NCBI GenBank assembly: GCA_935421135.1
Contig: OW285191.1
Location: 20,166,700-20,230,699 of the forward strand
Length of the DNA stretch: 64,000 bases
Source: Bugulina stolonifera
Taxonomy: Eukaryota > Bryozoa > Gymnolaemata > Cheilostomatida > Bugulidae
Direction: 5' to 3'
Numbering within the stretch: the stretch's first letter is position 1; the number at the start of each line of letters is the position of its first letter. The notes beneath the pieces are model-generated. The model was not told the origin of the DNA, made no database searches, and saw only the letters and a list, made by a program, of their open reading frames with translations. The position numbers and the translations under genes were made by a program. Below, one piece after another: positions 61,601-64,000 of this stretch.

Positions 61601-62510
61601 GCTTGTTTGGAGGAGAACATGCCTAGCTCATAGGCACTTTGGTTTCTTTGTACCCCTGTGGCGGAGGTGGATTGGAAAATTATTAAGAAAGTTGGCTGTG
61701 CCTGAAATTTAGGTTGCGAAAACACTAATTGCTCAGAAACTTATCGTTATGAGGCCTTTACAATTTCAATCACTACTGCCACACCATTCAATATTTGCAA
61801 ATAATATTGTTCATCCTACTTCAGTAACATTGATGTGTTGTTTGTGTTTGGAAACCTCCCTACTGCCAAGAAAACCCATTTTAATACTAGCTGTTCTCAC
61901 CTGTTGGAAATCTTGGAAGCACTCCAACGGCTAAAATAAAACTGTCCAATAGAGATAGCCTGCAACTTATTACATTGTTATTGCGAGAATGGTCCAACAG
62001 TTGTGGTTTAAAGATTATACGCCTCTGTCACTAAGACTTGCTTACTCCTCCATATCGTTATTGTTAGAACAGTGTCTTCCAATGTTTGCTGAAACACTTC
62101 CACAGCTTCCTCTGAATCATTGACCGTCTTACCAATGATGTAGTGAATGACTATCTCTCCCCTCCATCAACAGAAAATTCGACCATCTTTGAAAAAATAG
62201 TCAAGTGGTTTGAAGGTCACAGCGATACAAACTTATTTGAAACATACTCCCTAGACATGGGGCAGACAGTGCTACCAACATGTGCTCTCTAGACATGGGG
62301 CAGACAGCTACCACATGTACTCCCTAGACAGTCTGGGATGGTTTATCGTGCATATATTACCCTCTCTTTTATAGAGTCACACAGTCTGGGGTTTCCAAAG
62401 ATGCAAAGAGGAGAAATCTGAGGTTTAAAGTTGATGAAGCTGATGATGTGGAGAAACAGACATTGATTAGCGGTGGAAACAAAGGTGAATCCAGTCATGA
62501 GCTTGACTAA
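45706..62510 (+). CDS. GPR107: GPR107/GPR108-like seven-transmembrane protein, complete
   Basis: Sixteen exons: 45706-45825, 46221-46337, 46547-46606, 48056-48156, 48719-49005, 53883-53980, 54169-54273, 54800-54939, 56117-56192, 57663-57736, 57881-58019, 59206-59315, 59463-59556, 60101-60148, 60890-61053 and 62375-62510 (TAA). All phases agree, giving about 622 residues against roughly 600 in human GPR107. The product has a signal peptide, a luminal domain and seven TM helices. Diagnostic blocks are YLSAGDIPEPYLFYA, MLVGTGWTFIKHVFSDKEKK, VVVDLLCCVTILLPVIWSIR, NEASQTDGKAALNLRKL and YKFRPADDNPYFQL. Known members sit in the Golgi/trans-Golgi network and act in trafficking. Only one copy is seen, so it may predate the GPR107/GPR108 split. 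Introns hold most of the repeats in 46-62 kb. Confidence 0.94.
45897..45946. repeat. 50-bp near-perfect palindrome
   Basis: ATCCGATTTCAGGTCTAGCA followed by TTTTAAAAA and the complement TGCTAGACCTGAAATCGGAT. Arms are about 24 bp with almost no loop. It lies in intron 1 of the GPR107-like gene. Confidence 0.9.
46742..47240. repeat. Two adjacent minisatellites in GPR107-like intron 3
   Basis: Five copies of 24-bp CACAGTGTGATGCACTTTCT CTCC (46742-46860), then about 15 copies of 25-bp CTGTACCTGTTACTCTATAA CTACA with T/A/C variants (46867-47240). Confidence 0.92.
47257..47957 (-). mobile_element. Mariner-family relic with partial transposase
   Basis: The right edge CGAGGGGCGATCCATAAG (- strand sense) matches the end of the element at 37293. 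On the - strand a broken transposase frame runs from an N-terminal helix-turn-helix part (KIYLKLGEND near 47730), with a stop and a 35-bp internal duplication, to GYGTVQRTFTNDLGMKRVCA and LITGD. That last block is the region of the first catalytic Asp of mariner transposases. The downstream catalytic part and the left end are missing, so the copy is dead. Confidence 0.8.
48056..49005 (+). CDS. GPR107: GPR107-like: luminal exons with furin-type site
   Basis: Exons 48056-48156 and 48719-49005. The first holds a luminal cysteine (GENCALD, about residue 109). The second starts with basic and acidic segments, then a Thr/Ser-rich loop with N-T-T, and contains R-E-K-R followed by E-A at about residues 203-206, a furin consensus in the loop where human GPR107 is known to be cut. 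Confidence 0.88.
48205..48695. repeat. 31-bp minisatellite
   Basis: About 15 copies of GAGGGTTTGATACCACTAAT ATGAGAGTGTT with GAGGAT and GAAAGT variants, between the GPR107-like exons ending 48156 and starting 48719. Confidence 0.95.
49006..49384. other. GPR107-like intron, unique part
   Basis: Unique AT-rich sequence between the donor at 49005 and the 37-bp satellite. No exon or transposon is seen. Confidence 0.5.
49385..53856. repeat. 4.5-kb satellite: ~121 copies of a 37-bp unit with an acceptor-like site
   Basis: Unit TATATGATATGTACTGTAGT plus ATTATATGTACACACTG. The main variants are ATATGTAC/ATATATAC, GATATG/GCTATG/GATGTG and GTATTA/GTGTTA. Each unit contains TGTACTGTAG, the same 10-mer as the true acceptor at 53873-53882 for the exon at 53883. 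The array fills nearly the whole intron after 49005. Confidence 0.97.
53883..54273 (+). CDS. GPR107: GPR107-like: membrane-proximal luminal exons
   Basis: Exons 53883-53980 and 54169-54273. The second reads FILIVKKKTSAGLYSIYFHN then C, matching the family's G-x-Y-x-[VI]-Y-[FY]-H-x-C block. That cysteine may bond with the one in the 48056 exon to hold furin fragments together (inference). The acceptor of the first exon (GTGTACTGTAG) has the same sequence as part of the 37-bp satellite unit just upstream. Confidence 0.88.
54325..54788. repeat. 33-bp minisatellite
   Basis: About 14 copies of TACTAGTTGATACTCTGTAT ACAGTCCTATATT, ending just before the acceptor at 54799. Confidence 0.95.
54800..62510 (+). 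CDS. GPR107: GPR107-like: seven-transmembrane exons and tail
   Basis: Nine exons from 54800. TM1 is FYAVCIAYILLSFIWL, TM2 HYLMLAVCYCKALSALF, TM3 in the 57663 exon (VWAVIYYISYL), TM4 MLFLTIMLVGTGWTF, TM5 LVAIPLQLLVYIAVV, TM6 VVVDLLCCVTILLPVIW and TM7 EVAVIGFLVMLLYKF. The cytoplasmic tail is acidic (DSDDDSGE) with a final Lys-rich segment, ending SSHELD. The donor of the 54800 exon and the donor of the 57663 exon are each duplicated downstream as short tandem repeats. Confidence 0.92.
54940..55152. repeat. 51-bp array starting at a splice donor, with an inverted repeat
   Basis: Three copies of a 51-bp unit beginning exactly with the GTGAGT donor of the exon at 54939 (GTGAGTATAATAGCTACTTG then TACCCTCTCCGATGCAATAG). 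The third copy runs into an inverted repeat (TACATGTACTCTATTG ... CAATAGAGTACATGTAG) at 55084-55152. A further copy lies at about 56035-56090, beyond the LINE insertion. Confidence 0.85.
55157..56010 (-). mobile_element. 5'-truncated LINE (non-LTR retrotransposon) fragment
   Basis: On the - strand, overlapping frames encode the second half of a reverse transcriptase. TMLFADDI carries the F-A-D-D catalytic box. It is followed, after a frameshift near 55890, by the SKTEYMCFNN and VEGFKYLGCLLQSDGKCNR blocks and by LQAGWNSWRKISEVLCDRR, all typical of LINE RT thumb regions. Downstream frames are broken by stops and end near R-C-G-D-P. The upstream half of the RT and any endonuclease are absent, and the copy is inactive. 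It lies between two copies of the 51-bp repeat in a GPR107-like intron. Confidence 0.8.
56286..57625. repeat. 33-bp minisatellite
   Basis: About 40 copies of TATGTTATAGTCTATAGATA AACTACTGCAATA, with ATCAACTATTGAAATA and TATATAG variants and a higher-order pattern of alternating unit types. It ends about 35 bp before the acceptor at 57662. Confidence 0.95.
57700..57830 (+). repeat. Triplicated exon end plus splice donor
   Basis: CTGTTATATACTACATATCA TACCT/GTAAGTATGTA is the end of the exon at 57736 with its donor. It is followed by a second near-perfect copy with donor (about 57749-57790) and a third in which the donor has become CTGTATG. Confidence 0.8.
58171..58587. mobile_element. Fold-back (MITE-like) element, 417 bp
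   Basis: The left end GATTTTATTCCTAATATTTCG is the complement of the right end CGAAATATTAGGAATAAAATC. Inner parts also pair: ACTGGATAGGTAAATACTGC near 58256 with GCAGTATTTACCTATCCGGT near 58512, and TTAGTGC blocks. No target duplication was recognised. It lies in a GPR107-like intron. Confidence 0.75.
58668..58825 (-). mobile_element. tRNA-derived SINE, copy 1
   Basis: On the - strand, GAGATAGCTCAGTTGGTAGA GC (A box) and TGGGTTGAAATCCCA (B box) form a tRNA-like head. A body with GGCAAAAAGCCATCAGCAAG and CCTAACTTGCTGGGTCTGTT follows; it matches the copy near 61175-61325. No clean acceptor stem is formed, so it is not a working tRNA. Confidence 0.75.
58826..59124. repeat. 16-bp minisatellite at the SINE edge
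   Basis: About 19 copies of CGACATTGATATAGTA, with one CGACCTT variant. It joins directly to the A-box end of the SINE. Confidence 0.95.
59557..60100. other. GPR107-like intron, no further feature
   Basis: Unique AT-rich sequence between the exons at 59556 and 60101. Short open frames only. Confidence 0.5.
60540..60815. repeat. Degenerate GTACATACTAGTGTAC repeat
   Basis: Palindrome-rich array of TACATACTAGTGTACGTACA and ACATGTGTAC motifs in the intron between 60148 and 60890; the sequence before it (60149-60539) is unique with no gene seen. Confidence 0.8.
61170..61330 (-). mobile_element. tRNA-derived SINE, copy 2
   Basis: On the - strand, AGGGTGGCACAGTTGGTGGC (A-box-like) and GAGTTCAAACCCC (B-box-like) are followed by GGCAAAGGCCTTCAGCAAGC and CCTAGCTGCGCCTGTTCGGA, the same head-body order as copy 1 near 58668. 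Confidence 0.65.
61530..61740 (+). repeat. Dispersed repeat family, copy 3
   Basis: Contains AGGTTTATTGGCCTGAGATT, CATGCCTAGCTCATAGGCAC and AAGTTGGCTGTGCCTGAAAT TTAGGTTGCGAAAACACTAA, matching copies near 31401 and 42430. It lies in the last GPR107-like intron; the rest of that intron (61741-62374) shows no gene. Confidence 0.65.
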
Positions 62511-62774
62511 CAGACTTGATTAATTCAAGTCATGTAGATGCACTGAAATATTTCATCTAACAGTTGAAAGTAATATTCATTAGTAGTAACTGTTAGCAAA
62601 CCAAATACATACACCCAAGTCTAGTCCCCTTGTATTTCACCTAAACTAAACATTGGTATTGATAATGCTAGACCAGTGATGTTAGACTTCACATCTCAGT
62701 AACTTCAATCAAGCAAGGTATTATAGTAAATGAATGGTACACTATTTAGTCATCGATACCATTTTATATGATTA

Positions 62775-62780
62775 TTTATT
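62775..62780 (-). terminator. XXYLT1: Poly(A) signal of the XXYLT1 gene
   Basis: AATAAA on the - strand about 150 bases beyond the stop codon at 62927-62929. Confidence 0.55.
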
Positions 62781-62926
62781 TTTGTTTGAAATATAGGAAA
62801 TATCCCCAAAGGGTTGATTTTATTTCAAGGTCAACTCCCCAAGCATAATAATCACTCTCCCTGCACCAGCTGTACTCTATTATAATATAATGCATGCACA
62901 TGTATGTATGTAGTTGCCAGTTGGAG

Positions 62927-63977
62927 TTATCTACCATCTGGTATAGGTGTGTTACAATTGCCGTGGTATATGTGAATAGTCTCATTACACTCATAGTAAT
63001 CATTAAACTGCTCACTGTAACCATGCTCCCTCCACCATGTACACAGCTGCCTATTCCAGCCACATGGTAAAATATAAAATAGTTGCTCATAATCCACAGA
63101 GATAAGTGTGAAAAAATCTTGGTCTCCAAGGTGACCTCTGAACTTATATTTAGAGGTGAGAGTATCTAAAGTTTCCTCATTAAGTAGAGAATTGTAGAGC
63201 TCAGAGTTTCTCATTGATTCCAAGTCCAGCAGCAACACCCCGCTAAAAACAAGGATGTTGACATCAACAACTGAATGCGAAACTAACTTCTCCCAATTGA
63301 CTACTCACTTTCCTTTTATTTTTTGTGGCCACTGGATTAATTTTCTTATAAAACTACATGAATCTGAAGGAAGGGAATGGACAGTACTTGAAATTAGGTG
63401 GGATAACTTCCTACCCAGACCCCACTTTATGGGAAAGGCATAAGGTAACCAACTACAGGTACAAGTACTTGACTACTTGTATCCATAATATCGACAACTA
63501 AAGAGATGTGAGCAGGAAATGAGAGCCTGAAGACAACTCCAACTAACTAGGAATACCTATAATAAAACTTTTGGTTAGTGTTAACGTAAACAAGAGTTTG
63601 ATTTCTAAAGCTAGCGACCTTAGTTGGAGTTGTCTTCTTTTTCTTTTACCACTCCTGATGACTAATGATCTATATAGGATAGATAACTCTGATACTAGAT
63701 ACTGTAGTTAGTTTTCTGATGAACCTGTATAAAGCAATCTAATGTATCTCTAATGTAATCTATCTAGATTTTGTTATAGCTGGATTGAAAGGCAGGTAAC
63801 ATCAGTTTGGTTAAATGCTGCACCTAATTTATTTAGGAGTATTAATAGGAAATACTGAGTACCTGTTGAAGCCGGTGAGGCCATTTGGTGGCGGTCCTCC
63901 AACCCTCGTACCGGGGTTGTGACTTCTATACTCGGAGAATATATGTCTATATACAGGCTGGTTTTCTCTAGCTATGC
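62927..63977 (-). CDS. XXYLT1: Xyloside xylosyltransferase 1, last two exons (5' partial)
   Basis: On the - strand, exon 63977-63863 (it may instead continue to the window edge) encodes IAREN, QPVYRH, a short linker, NPGTRVGGPPPNGLTGFN and a split Ser. It joins by phase 2 to exon 63242-62927 through AACAG/GTACTC and GTTTTTAG/C. The second exon reads SGVLLLDLESMRNSELYN, HLGDQDFF, WNRQLCTWWREHGYS and HGNCNTPIP, then a stop. These blocks are diagnostic of GT8-family XXYLT1, an ER enzyme that adds the second xylose, alpha-1,3-linked, to Xyl-Glc on EGF repeats such as Notch. H-L-G-D-Q-D is the conserved GT8 C-terminal motif; the D-x-D metal site lies in exons outside the window. The gene is convergent with the GPR107-like gene, with 416 bp between stops. 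Confidence 0.93.
63243..63862. other. Last intron of XXYLT1
   Basis: No exon is seen; the + strand frame at 63255-63443 has no recognisable domain. It contains the small inverted-repeat element at 63529-63641. Confidence 0.6.
63529..63641. mobile_element. Small inverted-repeat (MITE-like) element
   Basis: GAAGACAACTCCAACTAA at the left and its complement TTAGTTGGAGTTGTCTTC at the right enclose about 75 bp. No clear target duplication. It lies in the last intron of XXYLT1. Confidence 0.6.
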
Positions 63978-64000
63978 CTGTAATGGGTTGTATGTACATG

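Overview
The window is eukaryotic and animal. Coding sequence lies in short exons with GT-AG introns, reading phases carry correctly from exon to exon, and two genes belong to well-known animal families (GPR107/GPR108 and xyloside xylosyltransferase 1). The intron-rich, AT-rich sequence crowded with ACATGTACATGT-like palindromes and minisatellites fits an early-branching animal, most likely a demosponge. That placement is inference, not proof.

Layout. (1) About 1-31000, + strand: one long gene whose 5' end is outside the window. It encodes the end of a calponin-homology (CH) domain, a long Ser/Gln-rich disordered region, a coiled coil and a C-terminal SAM domain. One intron holds an 8-kb array of a 39-bp unit that repeats the exon's own splice donor about 205 times. 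(2) 32448-32957 and 35762-41907, + strand: two neighbouring small secreted cystine-knot proteins. They share cysteine order and the same phase-0 intron and look like a glycoprotein-hormone-type pair. (3) 42733-43521, - strand: the terminal exon of a leucine-rich-repeat protein, tail to tail with the second hormone-like gene. (4) 45706-62510, + strand: a complete 16-exon GPR107/GPR108-like gene (about 622 codons) whose introns hold a 4.5-kb satellite, a LINE fragment, a mariner relic and SINE copies. (5) 62927-63977, - strand: the last two exons of an XXYLT1 gene that runs off the right edge.

Mobile elements: four non-autonomous hAT elements with intact 8-bp target duplications (6046, 20144, 36840, 43609), two related mariner relics (37293, 47257), a 5'-truncated LINE (55157), tRNA-derived SINEs, an LTR-like block (23164), fold-back elements and a three-copy dispersed repeat.

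The two most notable observations are the linked pair of 10-cysteine hormone-like genes and the repeated finding that tandem arrays start at, or carry copies of, an exon-intron junction (2126, 4002, 12101, 49385, 54940, 57700). All calls come from reading the sequence and family knowledge; no search was run.
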